29,628 nucleotides of DNA from a virus: positions 1 through 29,628 of IMG/VR virus record IMGVR_UViG_3300030380_004077; one strand, written 5' to 3'. The notes under the pieces are model-generated. The model was not told where the DNA came from, did not search any database, and saw only the letters and a list, made by a program, of their open reading frames with translations. How positions within the stretch are numbered: position 1 is the stretch's first letter; each line of letters begins with the position of its first letter. The position numbers were made by a program, and so were the translations under genes. This document shows, piece by piece, positions 6,001-14,936 of the stretch.

Positions 6001-9000
6001 TTAATTTTTCTACATTCCAAAGATACCCTGCTTCAAGAAGAGTGAGAGTATAACCACTTCCTGCGACACCAGATAAATCTTCTCTACTAACTCTATAATC
6101 ACCTGTTAAAAGTTTTTGAGTTATTTTTTTAGGATCTTTTGATGATCTTTTTTTACCTTCAAATACATCTGGGGTTTCTTTATTAACTTGTCCGCCTGTA
6201 GGAGCTGTATTAGTTTTACTAACTATTATTTCTAAAAATGCTGGGTCAATACCTGAATCTTTTTTAGCGGCTTTTTTAATTAAATTTGTATGAGCTTTAT
6301 TTTGTGCAGGTCCATCTTTATAAAAACCTTTAGGCCCCATCCCCTCTTCTCTTTTGCCTTTTGCTTTTTCATTCCCATTTTTAGAAAAGAAAACGTCGTG
6401 TTCTTTTTGTGCTTTTTGAGCTATTTTTTCTTTTTCAGTTACAGAATATAGTTTTTTCTTTTTCTGACCAATTACAGCGTCAATCATAGCTTGATTGAAC
6501 AATGTTTTAATAAGTTTTGCTTTTGTGTTTTGAACTTTAAAAAATTCTTTTATTTTATTAGGGGATTCTTTTCTAGTATCTAACCTTTCATAAACAGTAA
6601 CACCATTAGCTAGATTTTCAGTATAACTTGCTTTACCTTCTTTAATAGCTAGCTCCATCATTTTTGTTTTTGTTGCTCTACTATAACCCTGTGAACCAGG
6701 ATTTTCACTATTATAGCCTGGGCCTCTTGCTTTCTTTAAATATTTAGACTTAGGATTTGCATCTGCTTCTTTTACAACAAATAATGGTTCTCTACCTAAT
6801 CTTTGTGAAAACTTTTCAGCTTGAGTATAAAATGATAAAGGAAAGCTTTTTGGATCTTTTATAATAGACATTATCCCATTAAGAAAAGCTTCATACTTTC
6901 CATCAGTTCCAATATCTAGTTTTTCTTTAAATTCTTCAAATAATTCTGTTTCTTTAGCTATTTCTTTACTTAATTGTTTTCTAAAATCTTTACTATCTGG
7001 TGGTAATTTTAAATCTTTTATTAATTTTTCAGAAATTCTTATAGCAGCATCAATAAATTCCTCTCTTAATACCGGTCCGTCTTCCTCTGACAATATTCTT
7101 TTACCATCTACTTTAAGGTTTCTTTGTATTTTAGAAGGTGTGCCATTACTAATTTGTGATACTTCACTTCTATTACCAAAGCTTACATCAATAGCGTCTT
7201 CAATATTTTGTTTTTGATCGGCTATATCGGTTATTTCTCTCCCTCTTTCTTTTAATTCTTCTGCACTTGTTTTTTGTAAACTTTTATTATATTCTTCTAC
7301 AAGTTTAGTACCTATTCTTCTGCCTAATATATTATCTAAGTAAGTGGTAAATTCTTGTTTTTTACCTGTAACAGGATTTTCTGGTTTATAATTTTTAGTA
7401 ACACTTCCAAATTGATCTATTAATTTACCTTCTACTTCAGCATTATTTTTAATAGCATTAACAGGAACACCCTTTTTAGCAGCCCATCTACCTAAAGCGT
7501 CTTTACCTGCAGCTATATATTGATCTCTAAATTTTTTAGTTTCTTCTACTGTTAAAGTATTATTTTTATATTTTACAGCTAGCTCACTAATAGGGCTAGT
7601 CACTTTTACAGCTTGTTTTAAAACTCCCTTTTTGTCACTTATTACGGATTTATCAAAAACAACAATACTTTCAACTTTTCCAGGAACTACTTGAGCTCCA
7701 TCCTGGTATCTAGCGGCTAAAAATCCTTTTTCAGATAAAGCTTTTGTTACTTTATTCATTGCTTCCTTTCCTATATAAAAATCAAACCTAGAATCAATCA
7801 ATTCATATAAAGAACCTTCCGATGTATCAATCTTTAATTCCTTCATTGTATTAATTAAATCTTGTTCAGAAGCAACTTTATTTTCATTTATGTAAATGTT
7901 TTTTACTTTTCCTCTATTCATTTTAGCATAGGCACTAGCTTCTCTTTTATTAGTAGCTAAATAAATCAATCCAGTTCTTTTTCCTAGCTCATTAAAAGAT
8001 CGAGGGCTTGCATTATAAACTAATAGCTCTTTTGCTTTACCACCTTTTGAAAACTGAGCTTCACCAGTTTCAATATTTAATCCTGCTAATTCAACTTCTT
8101 TTTCAAATCCTCTAAATTTTTCTTCTAATGCAAGCTGTAAATCTTCTTTGTTTTCTCCTTTTGCTTTTTTAATTTTAGCTCTTAGTTCAGTAGCGCTAAA
8201 TTGAGTTTCTAAATCTTCAACTCTTTTTATTTGTTCTTTAAAGCTTTGCTCAATATTTCTATTCATTAATTGATTGCCAGGTCCCATATCTCTGTTTTCC
8301 TGTATCTTAGCTTTTAGTTTTGCTACGCCTGTTTTCTTATCTGATTCTAATTCTATTTTAAAATCTTTTGAAGCTTTGCCTTCACCTCTAAGACCTTTTA
8401 CAGGTGCATCTTTAGATATTGCTTTAGCCGCTTCGATACCTAATGTTTCATTTTTAGAATAGCTTTTTATTAAATTAAATAATTGCTGGCCAGTTTCAAC
8501 ACCAATTTCAAGATTTTCAAATCCTTTTTTTCTCATGCCAGGAATAAAATCTAATAAAGATTTTCCAACATTTTCTCTAAAAGCAATTTCGCCAGTGGAT
8601 ATAGCCTCAGATAACGATGTTAGATACTCCTCGTAATAATCTTCTTTAGCTTTTTCTTTTCCCTTTTCATCATACCTGTAGTTGTCATCTATTCTATCTT
8701 GTACAACTTTTCTTTGCTCGGGTGTTAACTCGTTGAGGACATCGTCAATTATTTTAATACCTTCTGTGGTTACTTTACCTTCTTCATTTTTTAAAACATC
8801 TCTTAAAACATGGTGTAATACTTCGTGTTTACCTGATGTTATCGTTCTTGTTTGTAAAGCACGTTGTTTATTTATAACCATTTTTTGTGTAACAGGGTTA
8901 TAAAAAGCTAACTCTCCTCTTACATCTTGTGATTTTAATCCTGTGCCGTTATATATTTTTTGAAATTCTTTTTCTGATTGAGCTTGTTTAAGACCTTTGG

Positions 9001-12000
9001 CTTGGCCTGTAACTTTTAATATTTCTTTTGTAAAAGCAATATCTTCTTGATATCTTTTGTTTGTATAATCTTCTAAAGATTTTTTGATTTTTTTATAAGT
9101 TTCTCCTTCGGTTAAATCTTTATACTCTTCTTTTAATTGTTTTAATTGTTCTTTTTCTGCGTCTGTTTTTTCTGATTTAAAATTAAGCAAATTTTGTTTT
9201 GAACTATTACTCCACATTTTAGATAAATGTTCGTATGATTCTTGCCTTTCTTTTGCATCATTAAAAGCAACCTTAAATTCACCACTATTTAATAATTCTT
9301 GTATTTGTTGCGCTTTTAGCTGTTGTAAATTCATTAACTCCATTCCATCTTTACCTTCCGCTATTTTTCTTCCTCTAGCGCCTAAAGAATTAAGAACATA
9401 TATAGGGTTTACATTTGAAAATTTTCTGCTTTCTTTTTCAGTTAACTCTTCGCCTTTTAATAATTTTTGTCCAACGCCATTAGCTTCTGCCTCATTTACA
9501 AAATAGTGTTCATTACCTTTTTTTCCTTGCGCAGACTCTATTGTTTTTTTAGCGGTAACTAAAGCTAATTTATTTTCTAAAATTAATTTATTTGTTATAG
9601 CTTCGCTTGCTTGCTCTTTCGCTTCTTGCTCTGTAATTTTACCATTTTTTTGGTTTGATTCAATTTCATTTAATTTATTTTGATAAGCTTTATTAATATC
9701 TTTTTCTAATGTATTTTGTTTATATCTTTTATCGCCCTCAGTAAATTTATCAATCCTATTATGGTCAATACTATAATAATTTGCAGCTCCTTCAGATTTA
9801 GCATCTCTACCTTTCATTCTAAGAACGTCTTCACGCATACTATGATAAAGATTATTAAAACCCTTATTAGTCATTGGAATATTTTTTGTACCGCTAAGCA
9901 AGGTCATTTTAACAAACTCTGCTGTCCAGCTTTGTAAAAGCTTTTGACCAAAATAATTAGAATAATTAGGATCATTTTTATCAACTTCTAAAAGCTTCAT
10001 AAACTCATCAGAGTCTGTTAATAATTGTGCAAAATGATAAACAGTAGAACCTGAAGCAGAACCCGCAATTACATTAGTGGGATTCATATTATAATGTATC
10101 ATTTTATGAGTTGCTGGCATAAAAAACTTAGACTTAGGATCCATTAATCTACCAACTATTGCTCCTCCTATTTTATTACCACCGCCAAGCGCTCCACCAA
10201 ACAATGCACTCTGCTGTATTTGTTCTCTATTTTCATCTTTTAATAATGATAAAGACACAAATAAAGCTGCTTCATCAACTGCACCTAAAGTAAATTTAGT
10301 TGCCCCTCTAGTAACAGGGTTACTATATAATACACCTCCTTTTAAAGCTTTATCAGCTTTATTTATTCCTTTAGAAATTGCATTACCAGAAACTTTTCTT
10401 AAAGCATATATTTCTGCTGCAAACTTAGCTAAATCCATAAACCCATCACCAATATACCTGGCATCACCAAATCCTTCATATAGTCTTTCATCTGCTTGTT
10501 TTTGGTCTACATATTTAAGGCTAGTATTCTTATTTATAGCTGCATCAAAGAACCTTACTGCTTCTTGTTTACTTTCTAATTTTTCATTAAGCCCTAATGT
10601 TCTACCAAGATTATCTACAATACCACCAAAAAACGTATCTCTATCTGATTTTATAGGGTCAATATTCATGGCTACAGCTTTGCCAAATGCTAAATATTCT
10701 TTTAAAGCATTATTATACTTATTAGCATTAGGGGTCGTACCGGCTATAGTAGTTAAATTTTCAGGCAATTCATCATTTTCAAAAATACTTTTTAAATTTC
10801 TTAAGTCTGCATTAAAGTTAGTATCATCACCAACAAAATCAAGTATATTAGACATATACTTTTGTCCAGGATATTTAAAAGTTTGATTTTTAAAATTTGT
10901 TTCACCTATTCTTAATATGTCTGTATGAGCTGCTTTAGCCGCTGCTTTAAGATTGGAATAAGCTTTTGATAAACCAGTGTTCATCATATCTACTTCAGTA
11001 GTTTCTAAAATTTCTGTAGATCTTTCTTGAATTTCTCTAGCGTCAGCCGAAGCATCGTCTAAAGAAACTACGTTGCCTTTATTAGGACCCGATACTTCAT
11101 ATAATTTTTCAGGCGCATTGTCCATATAAGCTTGAAAAATAGGATTGTTTTCTAATTCTTTTCTTTTTTCTGGAGATGCTCCTTCATAATTTTTACGTAA
11201 ATCTGTAAAGATTTTTTCATTGGAAGATAGGCGCTTATTATAAACATCTTGCTCAACATGCTTATTAAACTTGTTTTGATCCCCAAACTTTACTAAATCC
11301 TCGCTGTTTTGTTTATCCGTTGAAAGATTGTCATAAATTGCTCTAAGTGTATTTATATTAAAACTTTTAGTTTTATATTTTTCATTTCTTACTCCACTTC
11401 CTTCATTATCATATGTAACAACAAAACGATTACCATCTCCAACTTCATTTAAATTTTCTTCGCTAAAAATATATGGATCACTTAATGCCCCAACTGACAT
11501 TCCCGCAACTTTATGTAAAATACTATTACCACCAAACTTTACTCTAGAATAAGGTTCGCTATATAATTCAGCATCATCATCGCCAAAATTATATTTTGTA
11601 TCGCTAAATTCAGGTTTTCCTGCGCTAAGCGTTGCAATAGGGTTTGTTACTAAATCAAAACCTTTTTTAATATCACTAAAGTCTATAGTGCTGGCTTTGC
11701 CTGCTATTTTTTCTAAATAAGGATTTGAAACTTCTGAAAAACCTGGCATTAATTCTTGAAGTAATTTATTTCTATTTAATAATTCAGATGGGTTTTGTGT
11801 TGCTGTAAGTAAACTAGCATATTTTTCAGGATCAGCTGCTATTTTTTTAGCTATTTCATCATAATTAAAATCACTTCCTGATGTAGTAGCAATATGATTT
11901 CTAAGTTTTTTTTCGTCTTCTTCATTTAATTCTGAAATAACATTTTCATCTTCATTTCCAAATTTTTTTCTAATATTATTAATTTTTTCTAATTCCAAAG

Positions 12001-12187
12001 AACCAGGATCCGAAGTGGAACCCGTACTGCTTGTGCTTTCCGACCCCGCAATCGCAGTCTCCTGTACAGGGCCGTTTAACTTTCCCACATTATCGTTTGT
12101 AGCTGGCGCTAATTCATAACCTGGGTAGTCTGATAATTCTTCTTCAGGGACATTATAAAAATTCCCTTCCCACTTAATTCTAAACAT
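3071..12187 (-). CDS. Giant polyvalent virion protein with zincin metallopeptidase and ADP-ribosyltransferase-like domains
   Basis: The 3038-aa product follows two internal-virion-type genes. H1121-E1122-V-L-H1125 is a zincin active-site motif; E1186/E1187 in the next acidic helix (YYEEYLTSL) could be the third zinc ligand. Residues 1388-1518 look like a polyvalent-type ADP-ribosyltransferase: V-Y-N1392-A-S, then Y1409-L-A-T, A-S-A-Y-A-K, and E1506-S-I-V-V-F near the end; the usual first-strand His is Asn. F-S-K motifs lie at 1379-1381, 2346-2348 and 2376-2378. Residues about 2375-2870 (AEDFAGLMHKTL, NTRSAVLQTISN, EETQQSSRPDRIS, FANTPMQY) recall the conserved C-terminal block of marine phage giant proteins. 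A hydrophobic stretch (YGMIQNIIFNSLQKALFISA) near 2850 may meet membrane. Most of the rest is helical and Lys/Glu-rich without recognisable domains. Ejection with the genome is inferred from position and size. Confidence 0.8.
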   Translation of the reverse strand: MFRIKWEGNFYNVPEEELSDYPGYELAPATNDNVGKLNGPVQETAIAGSESTSSTGSTSDPGSLELEKINNIRKKFGNEDENVISELNEEDEKKLRNHIATTSGSDFNYDEIAKKIAADPEKYASLLTATQNPSELLNRNKLLQELMPGFSEVSNPYLEKIAGKASTIDFSDIKKGFDLVTNPIATLSAGKPEFSDTKYNFGDDDAELYSEPYSRVKFGGNSILHKVAGMSVGALSDPYIFSEENLNEVGDGNRFVVTYDNEGSGVRNEKYKTKSFNINTLRAIYDNLSTDKQNSEDLVKFGDQNKFNKHVEQDVYNKRLSSNEKIFTDLRKNYEGASPEKRKELENNPIFQAYMDNAPEKLYEVSGPNKGNVVSLDDASADAREIQERSTEILETTEVDMMNTGLSKAYSNLKAAAKAAHTDILRIGETNFKNQTFKYPGQKYMSNILDFVGDDTNFNADLRNLKSIFENDELPENLTTIAGTTPNANKYNNALKEYLAFGKAVAMNIDPIKSDRDTFFGGIVDNLGRTLGLNEKLESKQEAVRFFDAAINKNTSLKYVDQKQADERLYEGFGDARYIGDGFMDLAKFAAEIYALRKVSGNAISKGINKADKALKGGVLYSNPVTRGATKFTLGAVDEAALFVSLSLLKDENREQIQQSALFGGALGGGNKIGGAIVGRLMDPKSKFFMPATHKMIHYNMNPTNVIAGSASGSTVYHFAQLLTDSDEFMKLLEVDKNDPNYSNYFGQKLLQSWTAEFVKMTLLSGTKNIPMTNKGFNNLYHSMREDVLRMKGRDAKSEGAANYYSIDHNRIDKFTEGDKRYKQNTLEKDINKAYQNKLNEIESNQKNGKITEQEAKEQASEAITNKLILENKLALVTAKKTIESAQGKKGNEHYFVNEAEANGVGQKLLKGEELTEKESRKFSNVNPIYVLNSLGARGRKIAEGKDGMELMNLQQLKAQQIQELLNSGEFKVAFNDAKERQESYEHLSKMWSNSSKQNLLNFKSEKTDAEKEQLKQLKEEYKDLTEGETYKKIKKSLEDYTNKRYQEDIAFTKEILKVTGQAKGLKQAQSEKEFQKIYNGTGLKSQDVRGELAFYNPVTQKMVINKQRALQTRTITSGKHEVLHHVLRDVLKNEEGKVTTEGIKIIDDVLNELTPEQRKVVQDRIDDNYRYDEKGKEKAKEDYYEEYLTSLSEAISTGEIAFRENVGKSLLDFIPGMRKKGFENLEIGVETGQQLFNLIKSYSKNETLGIEAAKAISKDAPVKGLRGEGKASKDFKIELESDKKTGVAKLKAKIQENRDMGPGNQLMNRNIEQSFKEQIKRVEDLETQFSATELRAKIKKAKGENKEDLQLALEEKFRGFEKEVELAGLNIETGEAQFSKGGKAKELLVYNASPRSFNELGKRTGLIYLATNKREASAYAKMNRGKVKNIYINENKVASEQDLINTMKELKIDTSEGSLYELIDSRFDFYIGKEAMNKVTKALSEKGFLAARYQDGAQVVPGKVESIVVFDKSVISDKKGVLKQAVKVTSPISELAVKYKNNTLTVEETKKFRDQYIAAGKDALGRWAAKKGVPVNAIKNNAEVEGKLIDQFGSVTKNYKPENPVTGKKQEFTTYLDNILGRRIGTKLVEEYNKSLQKTSAEELKERGREITDIADQKQNIEDAIDVSFGNRSEVSQISNGTPSKIQRNLKVDGKRILSEEDGPVLREEFIDAAIRISEKLIKDLKLPPDSKDFRKQLSKEIAKETELFEEFKEKLDIGTDGKYEAFLNGIMSIIKDPKSFPLSFYTQAEKFSQRLGREPLFVVKEADANPKSKYLKKARGPGYNSENPGSQGYSRATKTKMMELAIKEGKASYTENLANGVTVYERLDTRKESPNKIKEFFKVQNTKAKLIKTLFNQAMIDAVIGQKKKKLYSVTEKEKIAQKAQKEHDVFFSKNGNEKAKGKREEGMGPKGFYKDGPAQNKAHTNLIKKAAKKDSGIDPAFLEIIVSKTNTAPTGGQVNKETPDVFEGKKRSSKDPKKITQKLLTGDYRVSREDLSGVAGSGYTLTLLEAGYLWNVEKLSNIVKEAFGKQEFTDAVKHGKSSQERGNTKIMEALSKKNFTKEELTKEVIDWYVENAIKLHKIDSRAAWDLLYNQNASGGINRQLSKVILHELGTKKVDTRLEHLLQNGSFNKLIQDMATMSEAGKNQVKEWIKKSYRQAAISETTRKIVDGTYVVEGREKRWEAAYELPPIIQDAINKIKKGEKNVEIPSIDARLFNRAYGNNTVNPYAIKTFDKNGKIISKAEEYGLGVPSGVWRNSVTVQKNAANIIADMVASKVTRAEGIKRFNKTLPISVEQSRVALKFSKGRTSDIVEVINQKENKSKEIKEKQTAKFSKQDISKQFNGFLEKSTGIKKESVFGAATAMARGKQAKTDFGDYFIPVGAEDFAGLMHKTLARGKQGEKQLEFYEKTLYDPYNKAVESMTNEAMALKNDFKAIKKQLSNVPKTLKEFTEGGVFTKEQAVRVYMWNKLGYEIPGISKKVKSELLKEVNKNADLHTFANEIIKITKGDGYAKPKESWVAGNIAMDMVELLNGTKRTKHLEVWQKNVDQIFSKENLFKLEAAYGAKYVKTLKATLDRMKSGSNRKWGANETVEKWNDWVNGSVGAIMFLNTRSAVLQTISNINYLNFKDNNPLQAAKAFANQKQYWTDFNTLFNSQYLQSRRGGNRININESELALAQQKGGVQGVIALMLNKGFVLTRMADSFAIATGGASMYRNRLNTYKKQGLSEKEAKEKAFTDFMKITEETQQSSRPDRISEQQASSLGRFMLAFANTPMQYNRIIKRNLQDLIAGRGDPREKITKITYYGMIQNIIFNSLQKALFISAFSDEEDDKQQERTVKVAEGMLDSLLRGSGLYGNAAVAVKNTAKAIATNKQDPELQALTISPPLYSKVSKLRSSFYTRKYITKQNMFEPSLDNPALNAGAQFSSAVFNFPLDRAIRKAQNIEAAVSDDANYMQRAALLLGWNDWELNMEQPEKPKRKRKKKVKRYSSASIKK

Positions 12188-12204
12188 ATTATTATAATTT
12201 AATC

Positions 12205-14199
12205 TTAGGATTCTTTTCTATTATTTCTTCTTTCCTCAAGCTCTAGCATAGCTTTAAACCAATCTTGTCTATACAACTTAGGATATGATGTTGCACCGCC
12301 TTGCATAATATTTTGCATACCACCATATTGTTGTATTAAAGCGGCTCGTAACTCGCTTGTTTGAGGATTCTTAAGATAATTGGGGTTAGCTTCAAAATTT
12401 TGTTGTATACTTCGATATACCTGGTCTCTAAAGTAAGATGGATAAACAGCTTCTACATCTACATTTTGTGTAGCGGTTGTGCCGCCAATGTCTTTAAATA
12501 AGTTTTCCAAACCATTTAGCGTGAACACATTGTAATTATTAGTATTAACTTTTGGCGCGGCCACAACTCTTTCCGTTATAGGATTTCCATTTTCATCAAC
12601 TTCACCAGTTGGCTGATCTATAGTTTTAGCTTCTTGTTCGTATTCTATTTTTAATAAACCATTTGAAGATAATCGTGAACCTGTTATCGTTTTATTAACA
12701 GCATTACCATCTCCATCAAAAACTTTAATTTCATCAAAACCTAATTTATTTACATCAAGCTGCCTACTTCCTCCACCAGCACCAAGACCACTTGTGGATG
12801 CAGGAAGAACTAATGAAGGTAATTTTAATGTTTTATTTAATTGTTGTTGTGCAAACCTATTAGCAGTATTAACTTTAAACAAATCTTTATCAAATTGACC
12901 ACCAGTACCGCCAGTATCACCAGTAGGTGGAACATATGATTGGTTTAATAAACCTTTATCTACTATGCTTTTCTTAACACTTTCATGATATATTACAGCT
13001 TTTGTAATAGCTTGACCATCATGAATACTTTTTAATACTTGCTCAGGAGTCATTTTTTCCATTCCCACTATAGGCCTTGCCGCACCTGCTGTTTGAAGCA
13101 ATTTAAAATCATCACCTAATATAGCTTTAATTTTTTCAGTACCCATGTTCATATTGCTATTTAATATTAATTTTAGCTTACTATCATCAACATTTTGTAA
13201 AGTAGGCACTGTTCTTTTTAATATAGCTATTTCCTCTTGGCTAGTTAACTTGCCTTTTCCATGATTAGCATATAGTCCATTTAATTCACCAGTTATATCA
13301 GGCACTGATGTATATTCTCCATTTGCATTAGGTTGTATTGAAAGGCTATTTTCATTATAAAAGTTTGCGGTTCCTATTTGTTGTGAAATACCTGCGTCTA
13401 AATGATCTTCAGGGCTAAGAACTCGTGCATTAGGATCTGCATCAACTGTTGCTTTAGTTTTAACATTTGATGTTGACCTATTCATGTAGGTTTCAGCATT
13501 AGACCCCACAAGACTATGTCTTTCATCAATCCCCGCTCTCACTTGTTGAGTATTATTATTCATTATTTGAGATAACTCTGAAGAAGAATATGTATTTATA
13601 ATTTTACCGCTAGCATCTAAAATTTCAAGTTTTGAATTAAAACCTCTATCTATACCTTGCTCTTTATCTCCTTGTGAATAATAGGAAAAATTAGTTCTTA
13701 TTCTACCAGATTTTACAGCATTATGTATTTCTTCTAATTTACTATATTGAGCATCGCTCATGTCAGAATCTTTAGTAAGATTAAATTCTGGGTCATATAT
13801 TCTATTATACATTTCATTTAATGGAGTTACTTTATCAGTAAAATTATTTTGTAATTTTCTTAAATCCATATCTCCTAGCATTTGCCTGCCGCCTGAAAAT
13901 AATCCCGCTAAACCTTTACCACCTGGTTCTACTGCTAAAGCATCATCATAAAAATTTTTTAATGCAGATTCTACTTCTCCTCTGGTTTTTGTACTATTTG
14001 CTATAGCGGCTTCACCTTCTAATCGCATTTTTTCACCAGCTTCTTCAACCCCTTCTACGTATAGTTTATCAGCTTCAATTTTTTTCTTACCCATTTCTAT
14101 ACCTTCTTCAAAGCCTTTTTGAAATTTTTGTTCAAAAGCTTGAAAACCTGCCAAGTAATTTGGCGCGTTTATAAGTCTTGGATTTTCGTATGCTCCCAT
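12205..14199 (-). CDS. Probable internal virion protein (664 aa)
   Basis: The gene starts on the shared base of a TAATG with the Gly/Ala-rich protein upstream and ends 17 nt before the giant protein, so the three are likely co-translated and may act together. The N-terminus (about 15-100) is charged and helical (FQAFEQKFQKGFEEGIEMGK). The middle and C-terminal parts mix helices with Gly/Thr-rich linkers (PPTGDTGGTGGQ; GLGAGGGS). The end has a conserved-looking segment, A-V-Y-P-S-Y-F-R-D-Q-V-Y-R-S-I-Q-Q-N. No catalytic motif, signal peptide or TM helix is seen. Position between the small ejection-type protein and the giant protein, as in podoviral internal core gene sets, is the basis for the call. 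Confidence 0.55.
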   Translation of the reverse strand: MGAYENPRLINAPNYLAGFQAFEQKFQKGFEEGIEMGKKKIEADKLYVEGVEEAGEKMRLEGEAAIANSTKTRGEVESALKNFYDDALAVEPGGKGLAGLFSGGRQMLGDMDLRKLQNNFTDKVTPLNEMYNRIYDPEFNLTKDSDMSDAQYSKLEEIHNAVKSGRIRTNFSYYSQGDKEQGIDRGFNSKLEILDASGKIINTYSSSELSQIMNNNTQQVRAGIDERHSLVGSNAETYMNRSTSNVKTKATVDADPNARVLSPEDHLDAGISQQIGTANFYNENSLSIQPNANGEYTSVPDITGELNGLYANHGKGKLTSQEEIAILKRTVPTLQNVDDSKLKLILNSNMNMGTEKIKAILGDDFKLLQTAGAARPIVGMEKMTPEQVLKSIHDGQAITKAVIYHESVKKSIVDKGLLNQSYVPPTGDTGGTGGQFDKDLFKVNTANRFAQQQLNKTLKLPSLVLPASTSGLGAGGGSRQLDVNKLGFDEIKVFDGDGNAVNKTITGSRLSSNGLLKIEYEQEAKTIDQPTGEVDENGNPITERVVAAPKVNTNNYNVFTLNGLENLFKDIGGTTATQNVDVEAVYPSYFRDQVYRSIQQNFEANPNYLKNPQTSELRAALIQQYGGMQNIMQGGATSYPKLYRQDWFKAMLELEERRNNRKES

Positions 14200-14930
14200 T
14201 ATTGTGTATTTAAATATTGTTGATATTGTAGTTGACCTTGAACTGCACCTAATGCGCCACCTATATTTCCGAGCGCCCCTCCTAATAAAGAACTAGATTG
14301 GCCTTGTAGCTGATTTGCTTGCATCATTGCATTTTGTTGTAACCCAGCTAGTCTATTCAATTTCATCATATCTCTTTTTTCTTGCGCCCCGAACATGAAT
14401 GCTTTACCCTGCGCTTGTGCTAGTTGTACCCTACTAGCTTCTCTTAATTGTAATTGTTGCATTTGCATTTCACCTTGCGCTCTTAATCTTGTATTCTGTG
14501 CTTCTTGTTTTGCAATATCCGCGGCAATATTAGCTTTACTCCTTGATGCTGCTTGTGCTAATGCTGTAGCACCACCCGCACCTGCGCCGGTTGCCCTTAA
14601 GGTATCTAATGTTGTAGCTAAAGATAAATCTTGCTCTCTCGCTCTCATTTCGGATGCGGCAGTCGCAACTTGTAAATTTTCAAATGGATTTGAAACCATT
14701 GAACTTAAATCTTTAACGTCAGCATACGGATTTATTACATCTTGTCTGCCACGTTCTAATGACGTAATTTGTCTATCTAGCCTTGCAGCTTCTGCTCTTT
14801 GTCTACGCATTGCTTTTCTAGCAGATGATGCACCAATAAGGCCACCAATCAGGCTAACACCCATACCTATTAAAGAACCTCCGCCTCCTGCGAGAAATTT
14901 ACCAAATCCTGATTCTGCGAAATCGTTCAT
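14199..14930 (-). CDS. Gly/Ala/Gln-rich internal virion (DNA ejection) protein
   Basis: The 243-aa protein opens with a Gly-rich hydrophobic segment (FLAGGGGSLIGMGVSLIGGL, 12-31). A long charged helix follows (SARKAMRRQRAEAARLDRQI), then the motif NPYADVKDLSSMVSNPFENL (67-86), an Ala/Gly hinge (RATGAGAGGATALAQAA) and a long Gln/Ala coiled coil (to about 200). A second Gly-rich hydrophobic stretch (SSLLGGALGNIGGALGAV) lies near the C-terminus. I recall this architecture from internal proteins of marine podoviruses. It resembles T7 gp14/P22 gp7-class ejection proteins in kind, with two membrane-active ends and a helical core, but homology is not shown. Spacing is 6 nt from the tail gene. Confidence 0.65.
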   Translation of the reverse strand: MNDFAESGFGKFLAGGGGSLIGMGVSLIGGLIGASSARKAMRRQRAEAARLDRQITSLERGRQDVINPYADVKDLSSMVSNPFENLQVATAASEMRAREQDLSLATTLDTLRATGAGAGGATALAQAASRSKANIAADIAKQEAQNTRLRAQGEMQMQQLQLREASRVQLAQAQGKAFMFGAQEKRDMMKLNRLAGLQQNAMMQANQLQGQSSSLLGGALGNIGGALGAVQGQLQYQQYLNTQ

Positions 14931-14936
14931 AATTTT

